From Homoserinimonas sp. OAct 916 (lineage in GTDB: Bacteria > Actinomycetota > Actinomycetes > Actinomycetales > Microbacteriaceae): DNA of 64,000 bases. The position numbers and the translations under genes are program-made. The notes beneath the pieces are model-generated. The model was not told where the DNA came from. It ran no database searches and was given only the letters and a program-made list of their open reading frames with translations. The stretch covers positions 434,001-498,000 of the forward strand of contig NZ_QJHB01000001.1 in assembly GCF_003260275.1 (NCBI RefSeq), read 5' to 3'. Positions 8,468 through 18,027 of this stretch are shown piece by piece (the first letter of the stretch is position 1; the number at the start of each line of letters is the position of its first letter).

Positions 8468-9592
8468 TCAAACACGCAGCCTCGGCCGAGCCGGATCGGC
8501 CGTCGCCGGGCTGTCCGCGCTGGTCGGTGCGGCGAAGAACAAGCCGCGAAGAACCGAAACGTTCAACGTTTCCCCCACGAGCGGGCGCCTCCCCGACACC
8601 TCGATGCGAAGGTCCTGCCCGCAGTAGCCCAACACGACATCGTAGCCGGCGCGATCGAAGAGAACCGACTTGACGGTGCCGACACTCGTCGTCGCGGATG
8701 CGGCCCCGTCGACTCGCACATCGTTCGGCAGTATGGCCAGCGTTCCGGCGCCCGAGGCTGATTGCTCATGTTCGATCCGTTCGACCGGCAAGCGGGCACC
8801 AGTGAAATCAGTGTGGAACTCGGGGGCGCCATCCGCCGATTCGACCAGACGCCCGGCCACGATCGTCGCATCATTCAGGAACGTGGCCATGAACTCACTG
8901 GTCGGGTTCGCGACCAGTTCCTCAGGCCTGCCGACCTGCTCAACCGAACCGTAGTTCAGGGTCACGATGCGGTCGGCCAGCGACAGCGCCTCAGATCTGT
9001 CGTGGGTGACGTGCATGACGGTGAGGCCGAAATCGGTGACGAGCTCCTTCAGCTCCATTCGCAGTCGGTGGCGCAGAGGCTCGTCCAGGCTGGAAAGCGC
9101 CTCATCCAGCAGCAGAGCAGCGGGTCTCGTCACGAGCGCACGGGCGAGGGCCACTCGCTGGCGCTGACCACTGGACAGAGTCGCCGGCCGGCGCTCCTCG
9201 GCACCGGGCAGTCCCACTGTAGCCAGGGCGTCCGCAACCCTGCCCTGCCTCTCGGCCGCCGGCACCTTCTGGAGTTTCAGCGGGTAGGCGACGTTCTGCC
9301 CGACCGTCCAATGCGGCCAGATGGCGTGCTGCTGGAACACCATTCCGAGCCTCCGACGTTCCGGCGGCAGCCAGGTGGCCGGCCCAGAGACCAGTTGGTC
9401 GCCGATGTGAATGGTGCCGGATTGCGGCCGGATGAATCCGGCGATGGCCCGCAGCAGGGTCGTCTTGCCGGCGCCGCTCGGCCCTATCAGAGCGAGGAAC
9501 TCCCCGTCGGCGACCTCGAGGGTCACATCGTGCACGCCGGTGCTCGTCCCCTGGTAGGTGACATTCACCCGATCGAGCCTAATTGTTGACAT
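8468..9592 (-). CDS. fbpC: Iron(III)-type ABC transporter ATP-binding protein
   Basis: This 374-residue ATPase powers the importer encoded by the two upstream genes. It has Walker A GPSGAGKT, a Q-loop ([11 protein letters not shown]), signature [15 protein letters not shown], Walker [12 protein letters not shown] and H-loop HVTHD. A C-terminal regulatory region of about 130 residues resembles the TOBE domain of the FbpC/PotA group. The reading frame is open for 47 further upstream codons, but those run inside the permease gene in another frame. The ATG at 9590-9592 fits the family N-terminus (MSTIRLDRV) and overlaps the permease stop by 14 bases. Iron specificity is inferred from the partners; other substrates of this ABC class are possible. 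Confidence 0.88.
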   Translation of the reverse strand: MSTIRLDRVNVTYQGTSTGVHDVTLEVADGEFLALIGPSGAGKTTLLRAIAGFIRPQSGTIHIGDQLVSGPATWLPPERRRLGMVFQQHAIWPHWTVGQNVAYPLKLQKVPAAERQGRVADALATVGLPGAEERRPATLSSGQRQRVALARALVTRPAALLLDEALSSLDEPLRHRLRMELKELVTDFGLTVMHVTHDRSEALSLADRIVTLNYGSVEQVGRPEELVANPTSEFMATFLNDATIVAGRLVESADGAPEFHTDFTGARLPVERIEHEQSASGAGTLAILPNDVRVDGAASATTSVGTVKSVLFDRAGYDVVLGYCGQDLRIEVSGRRPLVGETLNVSVLRGLFFAAPTSADSPATADPARPRLRV

Positions 9593-11258
9593 AAGACCGA
9601 ACCGCTTTCTGTGCTGACTGGTCCACACCATCGCCGCGGGAGGCCACGACCCCGAGCCCCAGCAGCCCCACAATGACCACGAGCAGGGAGAGGCTGGCCG
9701 CCGCGCTGAAATCCCCGGACTGTTGGAGATCAAAAATTACCACCCCGAGCGTACGCGTGCCGGGAGCCGCCAGTAACACCGAGATGGTCAGCTCACGTAC
9801 CGCGGTCAGCGCCACCAGCAGTGCACCGGCGGCGGCGGCGGGAAGGGCGGAACGCCAACTGATGTCGATCATCGCGCGCACCGCAGAAGCGCCGGAGATG
9901 CGGGCCGCCTCCTCCATACTGTCGGATGCCGCGGCAAGCGGGGCGCGCACCGATTGCACCACGAAAGCCACGAATGCGGTGACGTAGGCCAAGAGGATCA
10001 CCCAGCTGGTGTTGTACAGGCCGACCCAGATCCCCGCGATGATCCAGCCGACCCCGATGACCAACCCTGGAATGGATTGCGGCAGGGTTGACGCAAGGTC
10101 CATCAGCACGTTTGTGCGACTGCGCGTGCGAGTGATCAGACTGCCGATCGCCAGACCGAGAATGCCGCAGATGAGCGCGGCCGAGATCGAAAGGACCACG
10201 CTGTTGATGATGCCGTTCAACGCGCCCGGATACGCGATCGCGTCAGTGAAGTTCGAGAACGTCATGGTCTGCCAGGTGAGTGGGACACCCGGCGCCGGTA
10301 TCAATGACTGGTTCAGCAGGGCTATCAGTGGGAAAAGGGCAATCACCGCGGCCACCGCCCAGCTGACCACAGAAACCGGCGTGCGGCTGCGCCCGAGTTC
10401 TATGGCTGGCGGGGCGCCCCCGTCAGCCTCGAATTGCACAGAACGCGACAGTCTGCGCTGAACCAGTACGGCGATGACCGCGACCAGAAGCAGGACCAGG
10501 CCGATTGCGGCGACGACCTGCAACGGGTTGTCGAGCACGGAGGAGACCAGATATTTGTAGATCAGGGTCGACAGTGTGTAGTAGCGCACCGGAAGTCCGA
10601 GTATCGCGGGAATCCCGAAGTCAGAGAGGTTGGAGACCGCTGTCAGCGTGAATGTGGCTATCAGCGCCGGGCGGATGAGCGGCAACGTCACATCTCGCAG
10701 TGTCCTCAGCCGACCGGCACCGGCCAGCCGCGCCGCTTCCTCGAGACTTGTGGGCACGCGCCGGAGGGACGCAGAGATGATGATGTACGCCGCCGGGTAG
10801 GAGTGGATCGTGAGTAACGCAGTGATACCCACGGGACCGTAGAGGGAGAAGACGGGCTCGGAGCTGCCCACGAGCCCGCTGACTGCCTGGGTGATATCGC
10901 CCGATGGCCCGAGCAGCGAGAGCCAGGCGATCGCTCCGATGAAAGGGGGAACCAGGAACGGGCTGAAGTAGAGCAGCCGCAGGTGACGCCGGCCACGAAC
11001 ATCGGTGCGGTCCAGAAGCACGGCCAGGCCCGCGCCGATCAGAGTGGCGAGCAAACCACTCACCCCGGCCGTCACCGCACTGTTGATCGCCGCCTGCAGC
11101 ACATCCCGGCCCACCAGCGCGGAGACGACGCCGGGGTTCAATGCCAGAACTACAACCGCGACCATGGGCAGCGCGAACGTCACGGCGAGACAGCCCAGCA
11201 CCACGGCCCGGAGGGTGACGATTCCGGGGCCGTTCCCCGGAACCTGGCTGCGCATCAT
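9579..11258 (-). CDS. fbpB: Iron(III)-type ABC transporter permease (fused double permease)
   Basis: This 559-residue permease contains two tandem copies of the binding-protein-dependent transport fold, about twelve membrane segments, as is usual for FbpB/AfuB. EAA loops are visible as SLEEAARLAGAGRLRTLRDV in the first half and SMEEAARISGASAVRAM in the second; these dock the ATPase. Two Met codons lie at the start (11258 and 11255). It sits 22 bases downstream of the binding-protein gene and overlaps the ATPase gene, giving a binding protein-permease-ATPase operon. Confidence 0.9.
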   Translation of the reverse strand: MMRSQVPGNGPGIVTLRAVVLGCLAVTFALPMVAVVVLALNPGVVSALVGRDVLQAAINSAVTAGVSGLLATLIGAGLAVLLDRTDVRGRRHLRLLYFSPFLVPPFIGAIAWLSLLGPSGDITQAVSGLVGSSEPVFSLYGPVGITALLTIHSYPAAYIIISASLRRVPTSLEEAARLAGAGRLRTLRDVTLPLIRPALIATFTLTAVSNLSDFGIPAILGLPVRYYTLSTLIYKYLVSSVLDNPLQVVAAIGLVLLLVAVIAVLVQRRLSRSVQFEADGGAPPAIELGRSRTPVSVVSWAVAAVIALFPLIALLNQSLIPAPGVPLTWQTMTFSNFTDAIAYPGALNGIINSVVLSISAALICGILGLAIGSLITRTRSRTNVLMDLASTLPQSIPGLVIGVGWIIAGIWVGLYNTSWVILLAYVTAFVAFVVQSVRAPLAAASDSMEEAARISGASAVRAMIDISWRSALPAAAAGALLVALTAVRELTISVLLAAPGTRTLGVVIFDLQQSGDFSAAASLSLLVVIVGLLGLGVVASRGDGVDQSAQKAVRSYVNN

Positions 11259-11280
11259 TTCTCTGGCACCGCTGCGGACC

Positions 11281-12342
11281 CTACCCGTCGAGCAGTGAAT
11301 TGAAGAGCTTCACAGCAGCGTCCTGCTTCGCGGCAATAGACGCGATATCAGGCTCGAGAAGGGTGAGCTCCGAGAGGGGAACGGCGCCTTTTGGAGTTCC
11401 GACATCTTCGCGAACCGGAAGGTAGTTCTGCGCGACGGCGAGTTTCTGCCCCTTTTCGGAGATCAGAAAGCTCACGAACGCCTCAGCGGCCGGCTTGTTC
11501 GCGGAGGATTCGAAGACTGCGGCGGGCTGGCTGATGTACGGCACCCCTTCGGACGGATAGATGGTGCCGATCGGCGATCCCTTGGCGGCGAGGTCGCGCA
11601 CCAGGTAGTCGACCACGATGCCGAGCGGGGGCTGGCCCTCCGCGATCGCCTGCGAAACCGGCCCATTGCTCTGCAGCACGGACGGATCGTTGGCGACCAA
11701 TGCCTTCAACCACGGTTCGCCGAGGCTCGGAGTGTCCAGCCACAGCGCTGTGTTGAATGCGGCCGCGCCGGAGACGTCTGGGTTGGGCATGGCGATTTTG
11801 CCCCGGTAGATCGGGTCAGTGAGGTCTTTCCACGACGTGGGCCTCGCCACGGTCATGTTCGTGTTGTAGGCGATGATGGTGGGTATGATCCGGGTGCCCA
11901 CGTAGTACCCCTGCGGGTCGACAACACTGGGCAGGAGGTTCTTCGCCTCCTGGGGCACGAACTTGGCCAAGAGGTTCTGCACCTTGAACTTCTCAAACGT
12001 GGGCGCGTCCGCGGCCAGAAGAACGTCGGCGCGGACTCCCCCGGCCTCTTGCTCGGAGGCAATGCGCGCAGTGAGTTCACCCGTGGCCGCTCGATAGAGG
12101 TTGACCGTCACATCGGGGTAGTCCTCGTTGAACGCCTGGATCACCTCGGTGATCTTGTTCTCCGGCTCTGAAGTGTAGAGGGTTATCTCTCCGCTCGGCG
12201 CTTCACCGCCCGGCGCTTCGCTGGCCGGCGGCCCGGTGGCTGGGCTCGGCTGGGCGCTGGGCAGGCTTGTCGCGCACGAGGCGAGCGAGACCGCGGTCAC
12301 GGCGCTCACGATTATCAGTACTAGCCTGCGCCGATCGATCAT
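11281..12342 (-). CDS. fbpA: Iron(III)-type ABC transporter substrate-binding lipoprotein
   Basis: This 353-residue extracellular lipoprotein has a signal peptide with lipobox LASC (cleavage before Cys23) and a Ser/Pro/Gly-rich spacer of about 30 residues. The mature part opens with ITLYTSEPENKITEVIQAF, typical of the AfuA/FbpA (COG1840) family, and includes VRADVLLAADAPTFEKF. The family binds ferric iron directly, though some members bind phosphonates or other anions, so the ligand is inferred. A ribosome-binding site (AGGAGG) precedes the ATG. No clear DtxR/IdeR box is seen in the 74-base upstream gap. Confidence 0.85.
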   Translation of the reverse strand: MIDRRRLVLIIVSAVTAVSLASCATSLPSAQPSPATGPPASEAPGGEAPSGEITLYTSEPENKITEVIQAFNEDYPDVTVNLYRAATGELTARIASEQEAGGVRADVLLAADAPTFEKFKVQNLLAKFVPQEAKNLLPSVVDPQGYYVGTRIIPTIIAYNTNMTVARPTSWKDLTDPIYRGKIAMPNPDVSGAAAFNTALWLDTPSLGEPWLKALVANDPSVLQSNGPVSQAIAEGQPPLGIVVDYLVRDLAAKGSPIGTIYPSEGVPYISQPAAVFESSANKPAAEAFVSFLISEKGQKLAVAQNYLPVREDVGTPKGAVPLSELTLLEPDIASIAAKQDAAVKLFNSLLDG

Positions 12343-12416
12343 GGTGATTCCTCCTGGTGGGGGTGTGCCACTACCGCATCTGAGACCCGAAGTTCTGGGT
12401 CGTGAACCGTGAGCTC

Positions 12417-14042
12417 CTAGTTATTGGCCTTTGCCTTGCCTGCAATCTTCTCGCGTTCTTCACGTTCCGTGCCAGAAATCTTCCGCGGGGACAATCGAAT
12501 GGTCGCAAGCAGACCGAGCACGAGGAAGCCCGATGCCGCGAACGCGGAGTTGCGGGTACCCGCACTGAACGAGTCTCGCGCCGCATCGACGATTGGCGCG
12601 CCCTGGGATTCCAGGCCGGGGATCGCCCCTCCGGCGCTGACCACCACGGCATCCACGACCTCGCTGCGCGCGGCTTCAGGAACTCCGAGGTCGGACAGCT
12701 GCGAGTCGAGCGCGGCGCCCGTGGAGACGAACAGGACGGTGCCGAGGATCGCGATACCGAGCGCGGAACCGATCTGCCTGGCAGTGCTCGCCGTTCCGGA
12801 GCCCTGACCGCTCTGGTCTATCGGAACGTCGGCGAGAACCACACCAGTCAATTGCGCGGTCGCCAGTCCCACTCCGATCCCGTAGACGAACAGGAACGGC
12901 ACGATCGTCAGCCAGGAGGCGTTCGCGGTGATGACGAAGCCCAACCCGGTCACACCCACGATCTCGGCAGCTATGCCGGCGCGCACGATCGTGACCGGGG
13001 TCACCTTCTGCCCGAAGGCCCCAGACAGCGCGCTGGCCACGAACGAACCGATGGCGAGTGCGAGCAGCACGAAACCTGTCTGGAGGGCGTCGTAGCCGAG
13101 CACATTCTGCAACCACAGCGGCAGCGACAAGATGATGCCGAATTCTCCGAGGGAGACGATCATTGCCGCGATGTTGCCGTTGCGGAAGGAGGGAATGCTG
13201 AACAGCGCGAACGCGAGCAGGGTCGACCTTCCGGCCCGCTCGCGGTGAACGCCCCACCAGACGAATGCTGCTCCGGCACCAACAGCCAGCGCGAAGACCA
13301 GAGGGATCGGCGACAGTGCGTACGGCCAGGATGCATTTGCGATGGCGCGATCCCAGCTCGGATTGACCAGCCACCACCCATAGTTGCGACCCTCGATCAA
13401 CCCGAAGACCAGGGCCGCGCTGGCCACCACCGACAGGATGGCGCCGACCACGTCGATGCGGCGCGCAGGGCCCGAGTCTCTGGATTCGGCCACGCATACG
13501 AGCACTCCGACGACGATGATGAGTGCGAGTGGAACGTTGATTCCGAACGCCCACCGCCACGAGTAGTAGGTGGTGAGCCAGCCGCCCAACAATGGGCCGA
13601 GCGCAACCATTCCACCGATTGTCGATCCCCAGACGGCGAAGGCGATCCCGCGCTCCTTGCCCCTGAAGGTGGTGTTGATCAAGGAGAGGGTGGTGGGCAG
13701 AACCATCGCGCCGCCGATTCCCTGAATGATCCGCGCCCCGATCAGTAGGTCGCCCGACTGCGCCAGAGCGGCGAACACCGAGGCTGCGGCGAAAATGACC
13801 ACGCCGACCAGCAGGATGCGCCGACGACCGTAACGGTCGGCGATGGTTCCGAAGACGAGCAGGAGTGCGGCGAAGACCAAGGTATAGCTCTCCTGCACCC
13901 ATTGCACCTGGGTCGATGTGATGTGCAGGTCGTTGACGATCGACGGGATGGCCACATTGACGATCGTCGAATCGACGATGATCAGGGCGACGGCGATGCT
14001 GATGAAGACCAGTCCCGCCCAGCGGCGGCGCGCGGAGGTCAT
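12417..14042 (-). CDS. DHA2-type MFS exporter (14 transmembrane segments)
   Basis: This 541-residue proton antiporter is of the EmrB/QacA drug-export class. It has motif C-like and motif A-like runs (VDSTIVNVAIPSI, ADRYGRRRILLVG), RIIQGIGGAMVLP and about fourteen hydrophobic segments. The same frame is open for another 189 codons upstream, but that stretch is the tspO gene read out of frame. The ATG at 14040-14042 overlaps the tspO stop as ATGA, so the two proteins are coupled and not fused. It is the last gene of the carotenoid operon by position. Its substrate is unknown; a terpenoid or toxic-compound export role is an inference from position. Confidence 0.88.
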   Translation of the reverse strand: MTSARRRWAGLVFISIAVALIIVDSTIVNVAIPSIVNDLHITSTQVQWVQESYTLVFAALLLVFGTIADRYGRRRILLVGVVIFAAASVFAALAQSGDLLIGARIIQGIGGAMVLPTTLSLINTTFRGKERGIAFAVWGSTIGGMVALGPLLGGWLTTYYSWRWAFGINVPLALIIVVGVLVCVAESRDSGPARRIDVVGAILSVVASAALVFGLIEGRNYGWWLVNPSWDRAIANASWPYALSPIPLVFALAVGAGAAFVWWGVHRERAGRSTLLAFALFSIPSFRNGNIAAMIVSLGEFGIILSLPLWLQNVLGYDALQTGFVLLALAIGSFVASALSGAFGQKVTPVTIVRAGIAAEIVGVTGLGFVITANASWLTIVPFLFVYGIGVGLATAQLTGVVLADVPIDQSGQGSGTASTARQIGSALGIAILGTVLFVSTGAALDSQLSDLGVPEAARSEVVDAVVVSAGGAIPGLESQGAPIVDAARDSFSAGTRNSAFAASGFLVLGLLATIRLSPRKISGTEREEREKIAGKAKANN

Positions 14043-14896
14043 GCGGTCACCTGTTGGGCACGCAGCCGCCAGAGGATGGTCGCAGCCAGCACGGCCGCCA
14101 CCGCGATGATCGCGGTGATCGCGGTGGGAGTGGAGAGCAGTTCGCCGGAGAGACGGGCATGTGCCAGCCACGTGAGCCCCCAGCACAGTGAGACGGCGGG
14201 CGCCAACCGGCCGCGACCGGCGACGGCCAGCCCGATTCCGACCAGTCCGGCCACGGCCACGACCGCGATCGCCCACGCGGTGGCAGGGATCCCCCAGCCG
14301 GAGAACCCGATGGCTGTGAGCCATGAGGTGATGTTCGCGGCGGTCGCCACACACACCCAGCCCAGATACAGACCCATCACACCGTCGACGACCACGGCCT
14401 CGACGACACCGGATCCCGGCGTGCGCCGATAGAGCACAAAGATCCAGGCGAGCACCGCAAGCAGTGCGACGATCACGACGACGCTGAATGCGAGCCAGCC
14501 GGCCTGAATGCTGAGGATCCACGCCGCGTTCAACACGAGGGAGGCCGCGATCGGGTAGCCGAGCCTGCGCTGCCTGCCACTCGCGGCCTGGGCGGGCAGG
14601 AATTGCCACACCGTGTAGGCGACCAGGCCGAGGTAGATGACACTCCAGATCGAGAATGCGGGCACGGCCGGAGCGATCAACGTGGCATCCGCGCCGAGGG
14701 CACCACCGGCGGCTTCGGCTATCGGCGTGCCGCCGAGTGCCCCCGATCCGACAAGCGATCCAGCCACGGCGGCCACCATGCAGACGGCGACCGTGACCTG
14801 ACGGATGCGGTCGCCGGTGTTCGGCCCGGCGTCAGCGAGTGGCTGGGCTGAAAGTGTTTCTACGGGTTGCCGTGTGTGCTGCGTGAACTGTGTCAT
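14039..14896 (-). CDS. TspO/MBR-related tryptophan-rich membrane protein
   Basis: The protein has 285 residues and about seven or eight hydrophobic segments, longer than the classic 160-residue five-helix TspO. TspO-like features are FSIWSVIYLGLVAYTVWQF, LNAAWILSIQAGW and TAANITSWLTAIGF, with Trp and Asn residues at the family positions. TspO proteins bind porphyrins or cholesterol-like ligands, and in Rhodobacter TspO modulates pigment gene expression. The gene starts six bases after crtEb and overlaps the MFS gene by ATGA, so it is placed in the carotenoid operon. A ligand or role in pigment control is inference. Confidence 0.82.
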   Translation of the reverse strand: MTQFTQHTRQPVETLSAQPLADAGPNTGDRIRQVTVAVCMVAAVAGSLVGSGALGGTPIAEAAGGALGADATLIAPAVPAFSIWSVIYLGLVAYTVWQFLPAQAASGRQRRLGYPIAASLVLNAAWILSIQAGWLAFSVVVIVALLAVLAWIFVLYRRTPGSGVVEAVVVDGVMGLYLGWVCVATAANITSWLTAIGFSGWGIPATAWAIAVVAVAGLVGIGLAVAGRGRLAPAVSLCWGLTWLAHARLSGELLSTPTAITAIIAVAAVLAATILWRLRAQQVTA

Positions 14897-14902
14897 GTGA
14901 GG

Positions 14903-15790
14903 TCACATCCTTTCGAGTGCGTAGGCGATGAGTAGCATCGTCACAAGGAATCCGACCGTGTAGTTCAGCCAGATGAAGCGTTTCCAGCCACGGTTGGCCA
15001 TTCCCGAGTTCTCATCCGTGACAAAAAAGTAGGGCGCGGCGGTGGCGATGTAGGGCAGTACGAGCACAGCCGCCAAAAGGCCGGGCCACTCGGTGAAGAG
15101 CATGAGCACTCCTGCGGCTGCCCAGGCGATGATGGAGAAGCGAACGGTCCAGTGCGCGCCCATGACAGTCGCGATGGATTGGATGTTTCCTGCCCGGTCG
15201 GGCATCACATCCTGTACGGCGCCGAATGCATGACTGGCGATGCCCCAGAGGAAGAATGCCCCCACCACCGCCAACAGTTGGGGGGTGAACTGTGCGCCTG
15301 CGAGCACCAATCCGTAGACGGCCGGGCTGACGAAGTGGGTGCTGGAGGTCACCGAGTCAAGGAACGGTCGCTCCTTGAACCTCAGGCCCGGAACGGAATA
15401 GGCGATCACAGCGAATACGCTGACGGCGAGCACTGCCCACGACGCCGGGTCTCCGAGCAGCACGAGAACGACGATGAACGGAATGCAGGCTATCACCGCG
15501 ACCCACAGGGTCAGCCGGTGGTTGCTTCCGTCGAGGACCGCCCCCTCCAATCCGCCCTTTCGCGGATTGGCGAGGTCTGACTCATAGTCGAACACGTCGT
15601 TGATGCCGTACATAGCCAGGTTGTACGGCACCAGGAAGAAGATCGTTCCGACCACAAAGGCGACGTCGACCCGCCCGGTCGTGAGCAGGTAGGCAGCAGC
15701 AAACGGGTACGCGGTGTTGATCCAACTGATCGGCCGGGAGGCAGTGAGCAGTTGCCGGACACGTCCGGGTGCGTCATCGGCATTCGTCAT
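14903..15790 (-). CDS. crtEb: Lycopene elongase (UbiA-type prenyltransferase)
   Basis: CrtEb adds two C5 units to lycopene to give C50 flavuxanthin-type products at the membrane. The protein has 295 residues from the preferred start and about eight or nine helices. The first Asp-rich motif is NDVFDYESD and the second is DVMPDRAGN; both bind Mg-diphosphate. ATG at 15790 is preferred because GAGG lies five bases upstream; a GTG at 15808 would overlap crtYf by 11 bases. It follows the two cyclase genes and precedes tspO. Together with CrtYe/CrtYf it identifies a decaprenoxanthin-like C50 pathway. Confidence 0.92.
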   Translation of the reverse strand: MTNADDAPGRVRQLLTASRPISWINTAYPFAAAYLLTTGRVDVAFVVGTIFFLVPYNLAMYGINDVFDYESDLANPRKGGLEGAVLDGSNHRLTLWVAVIACIPFIVVLVLLGDPASWAVLAVSVFAVIAYSVPGLRFKERPFLDSVTSSTHFVSPAVYGLVLAGAQFTPQLLAVVGAFFLWGIASHAFGAVQDVMPDRAGNIQSIATVMGAHWTVRFSIIAWAAAGVLMLFTEWPGLLAAVLVLPYIATAAPYFFVTDENSGMANRGWKRFIWLNYTVGFLVTMLLIAYALERM

Positions 15791-15797
15791 GGCCGCC

Positions 15798-16124
15798 TCA
15801 GCGCTCACCGGCGCGCCCCCTGCCCAGCAGCAGCCACAACGCCGGCAGCAGAAGCAACCCGGCCAGCGGGTAGGTGAAGTCTTCCAATGGTGCAGCCCCG
15901 ATGAGCAGTCCCGAGATGTGGGTGTCGGCGTAGGTCATCAGGCCCGTACCGATCATCACATTGTCGAAGACCGCTGTCAGCACCATCACGACGACCCCGG
16001 CCGCCACGATCGGCAGCCACCAGGTTTTCGCGAGGCGCCGGGGGCGGCCGCTGGTCAACCAGGCGAGAAGGAACACCGCGAGGGCGACGAGCACGAAGAT
16101 GACGCACAGCCACACGTAGGTCAC
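15798..16124 (-). CDS. crtYf: C50 carotenoid cyclase subunit (lycopene cyclase domain)
   Basis: This 108-residue, three-helix protein belongs to the heterodimeric lycopene cyclase domain family. The diagnostic run is FDNVMIGTGLMTYAD followed by PLEDFTYPLAG. In Corynebacterium and Micrococcus two such small subunits form an epsilon- or gamma-cyclase acting on the C50 intermediate. Its ATG overlaps the stop of the other subunit gene as ATGA, consistent with equal production of both subunits. Ring type cannot be told from sequence by eye. Confidence 0.9.
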   Translation of the reverse strand: MTYVWLCVIFVLVALAVFLLAWLTSGRPRRLAKTWWLPIVAAGVVVMVLTAVFDNVMIGTGLMTYADTHISGLLIGAAPLEDFTYPLAGLLLLPALWLLLGRGRAGER

Positions 16125-16450
16125 GACCGGCTCCTTTCCCCACGCGTGAAGAGGTTGTGGAAGCCCATCACCAGCACCATGGTGAGGTAGCAGAGGAAGA
16201 GCAGAAAGACCGGCTCCTCCAGGGGAAGCTCCGGCGCCAACACGATACCCGTCATGATGGCGGTCTCACCGATGGCGAAGATCCCCAGACCGATTCCCAC
16301 GAAGTCCCAGATCAGGAAGAACACCAGGCCAATGGTGAGCACGAGCGTCGCTCGCACCGCATCGCGCCAGAAGAACAGGCGGTAGCGCCAGTCGATCAGT
16401 GCCATGCAACCGATCGACGCGAGGAGGAACGCGAGGTAGAGAATGCTCAC
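16121..16450 (-). CDS. crtYe: C50 carotenoid cyclase subunit (lycopene cyclase domain)
   Basis: This is the partner subunit, 109 residues with three membrane helices. It carries the family motif PLEEPVFLLFLCYL and an Asp-containing helix end (LIWDFVGIGLG). The reading frame extends 70 codons upstream, but that part lies inside crtI. The GTG at 16448-16450 overlaps the crtI stop as GTGA and fits the family N-terminus. It works as a heterodimer with the following gene product. Confidence 0.9.
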   Translation of the reverse strand: MSILYLAFLLASIGCMALIDWRYRLFFWRDAVRATLVLTIGLVFFLIWDFVGIGLGIFAIGETAIMTGIVLAPELPLEEPVFLLFLCYLTMVLVMGFHNLFTRGERSRS

Positions 16451-18027
16451 AGTGGCTCCGGCAGCGCGGATGCGCTCACGTCGTTCCGCAACCTTTTGAT
16501 CACCAGTTCGGCGCTGATCAGACACATCGGCAACCCGATTCCGGGCACGGTGGTTCCGCCGGCGTAGATGAGCCCATCGACCTTGGCCGATGCGTTCTTT
16601 CCGCGGAGGAAGGCGCTCTGACGCAGGGTGTGGGCGGGCCCGAGCGCACTGCCCTTCCACGAGTTGAACTCACCCTCGAAGTCGGCCGGTCCCACGGTTT
16701 TGCGCACGACGATTCGTTCAGCCAGATCTGGGATCTTCGCCCAGTCTCCGAGCTGGTGGATGACCTCGTCGGCGACCTCCTCAACCTTTCGGTCGCCGCC
16801 GCCGTCCACCCCGCCGCGGCCGATACCGGGGTCGGCCGGAACCGGGACGAGCACGAAGAGGTTCTCGTGATCAGCGGGCGCGACAGTCGAGTCCGTGGCG
16901 CTGGGCCGGCACACGTAGACCGAGGCCGGCGAAGGCACCGAGGTCGGCTCGTTGAAGATGCGTCCGAAATTATCTGCCCAGTCCTCGGTGAAGAATAGGC
17001 TGTGGTGGGCGAGTTCCGGCAGCGATCCGCTGACGCCCAGATAGACGAGCACGGCACCCGGACCGGCAACTCTCTTCTGCCACCACTTCTCTGGATAGCT
17101 GCGCAGATTCTCCGACAACAGCGTGGTCTCGGTGTGATGCAGGTCGGCCGCGGAGACGACGAGGTCGGCGGCGATCCGTTTGGAAGCCCCGTCAGAATCG
17201 GTGAACTCCACCCCGGTCACGTGCGGGCGAGGTGACTGCCTCGTGGTGATCGTCGTGATCACGGAGGCGCGTGCCTCGGTGACGATCTCGACTCCCTCTG
17301 TTTCGGCCAGGCGAACCAGCGACTGGATCACCTCGGTGAAACCGCCGGCCGGGTAGTAGACGCCGTCCTTCAGATCCAGATGGCTCATCAGGTGGTACAG
17401 ACTCGGAGTCATTGACGGCGATGACCCGAGGAAGACTGCCGGGTATCCGAGGATCTGCCGCAGCCGCACGTCCGCGAAGGACCGGGCGATGAAGCGATCC
17501 AGCGGTTGAGCCAGCAGCCGGCCCAGTCGCCCGGCGCGCGTGAGTACGGGCCCATTTACCAGCGGGCGGAACGACGCGAACGTGCTGTAGAGGAAGCTCT
17601 GCAGGGCAATATGGAACGTGTCGGTCGCCGAGGCGAGGTAGCGTCGCAGTGCGTTGCCGGCCCCGGCCTCGATCTGCTCGAACGTTTCGATGTTCGCGTT
17701 CATGTCGGCCACAATGTCCACAGGTTCAGGGTGCTTCTCGAAGAAGACGCGGTAGCCCGGATCCAACTTCTTCAGATCGAGCTGTTCCGCGGTCGAGGTT
17801 CCGAGCAACCGGTAGAAGTGATCGAACACCTCGGGCATCAGGTACCACGACGGGCCGGTGTCGAATCGAAACCCGTCGCGCTCCCAACTGCCCACACGCC
17901 CACCGAGTTCGGCACGCGCTTCGACCAGGGTCACCCGGTAGCCCTCGCGGGCGAGAAGCGCCGCCGTTGCCAGGCCGGAGATGCCGCCCCCGATGACGAC
18001 GGCGGTGCCCGCAGTGGGGGCGGTCAC
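16447..18027 (-). CDS. crtI: Phytoene desaturase (CrtI type)
   Basis: CrtI is the FAD-dependent enzyme that introduces four double bonds into phytoene to yield lycopene. The protein has 526 residues. The N-terminal dinucleotide-binding motif is VVIGGGISGLATAALLAREG, then RVGSWERDGFRFDTGPSWYL, the conserved CrtI substrate region. The C-terminal signature near residue 490 is YAGGTTVPGIGLPMCLISAE. Its ATG overlaps the crtB stop by four bases, and its stop overlaps crtYe. Confidence 0.95.
   Translation of the reverse strand: MTAPTAGTAVVIGGGISGLATAALLAREGYRVTLVEARAELGGRVGSWERDGFRFDTGPSWYLMPEVFDHFYRLLGTSTAEQLDLKKLDPGYRVFFEKHPEPVDIVADMNANIETFEQIEAGAGNALRRYLASATDTFHIALQSFLYSTFASFRPLVNGPVLTRAGRLGRLLAQPLDRFIARSFADVRLRQILGYPAVFLGSSPSMTPSLYHLMSHLDLKDGVYYPAGGFTEVIQSLVRLAETEGVEIVTEARASVITTITTRQSPRPHVTGVEFTDSDGASKRIAADLVVSAADLHHTETTLLSENLRSYPEKWWQKRVAGPGAVLVYLGVSGSLPELAHHSLFFTEDWADNFGRIFNEPTSVPSPASVYVCRPSATDSTVAPADHENLFVLVPVPADPGIGRGGVDGGGDRKVEEVADEVIHQLGDWAKIPDLAERIVVRKTVGPADFEGEFNSWKGSALGPAHTLRQSAFLRGKNASAKVDGLIYAGGTTVPGIGLPMCLISAELVIKRLRNDVSASALPEPL

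Noticed and set aside
12343-12416. Iron box upstream of the iron-type ABC operon
   Set aside because: No DtxR/IdeR-like inverted repeat could be recognised in the 74 bases.
12417-14609. Apparent 730-residue fusion ending in the MFS exporter
   Set aside because: The first 189 codons are tspO read out of frame. The ATG at 14042 overlaps the tspO stop and matches the exporter N-terminus.
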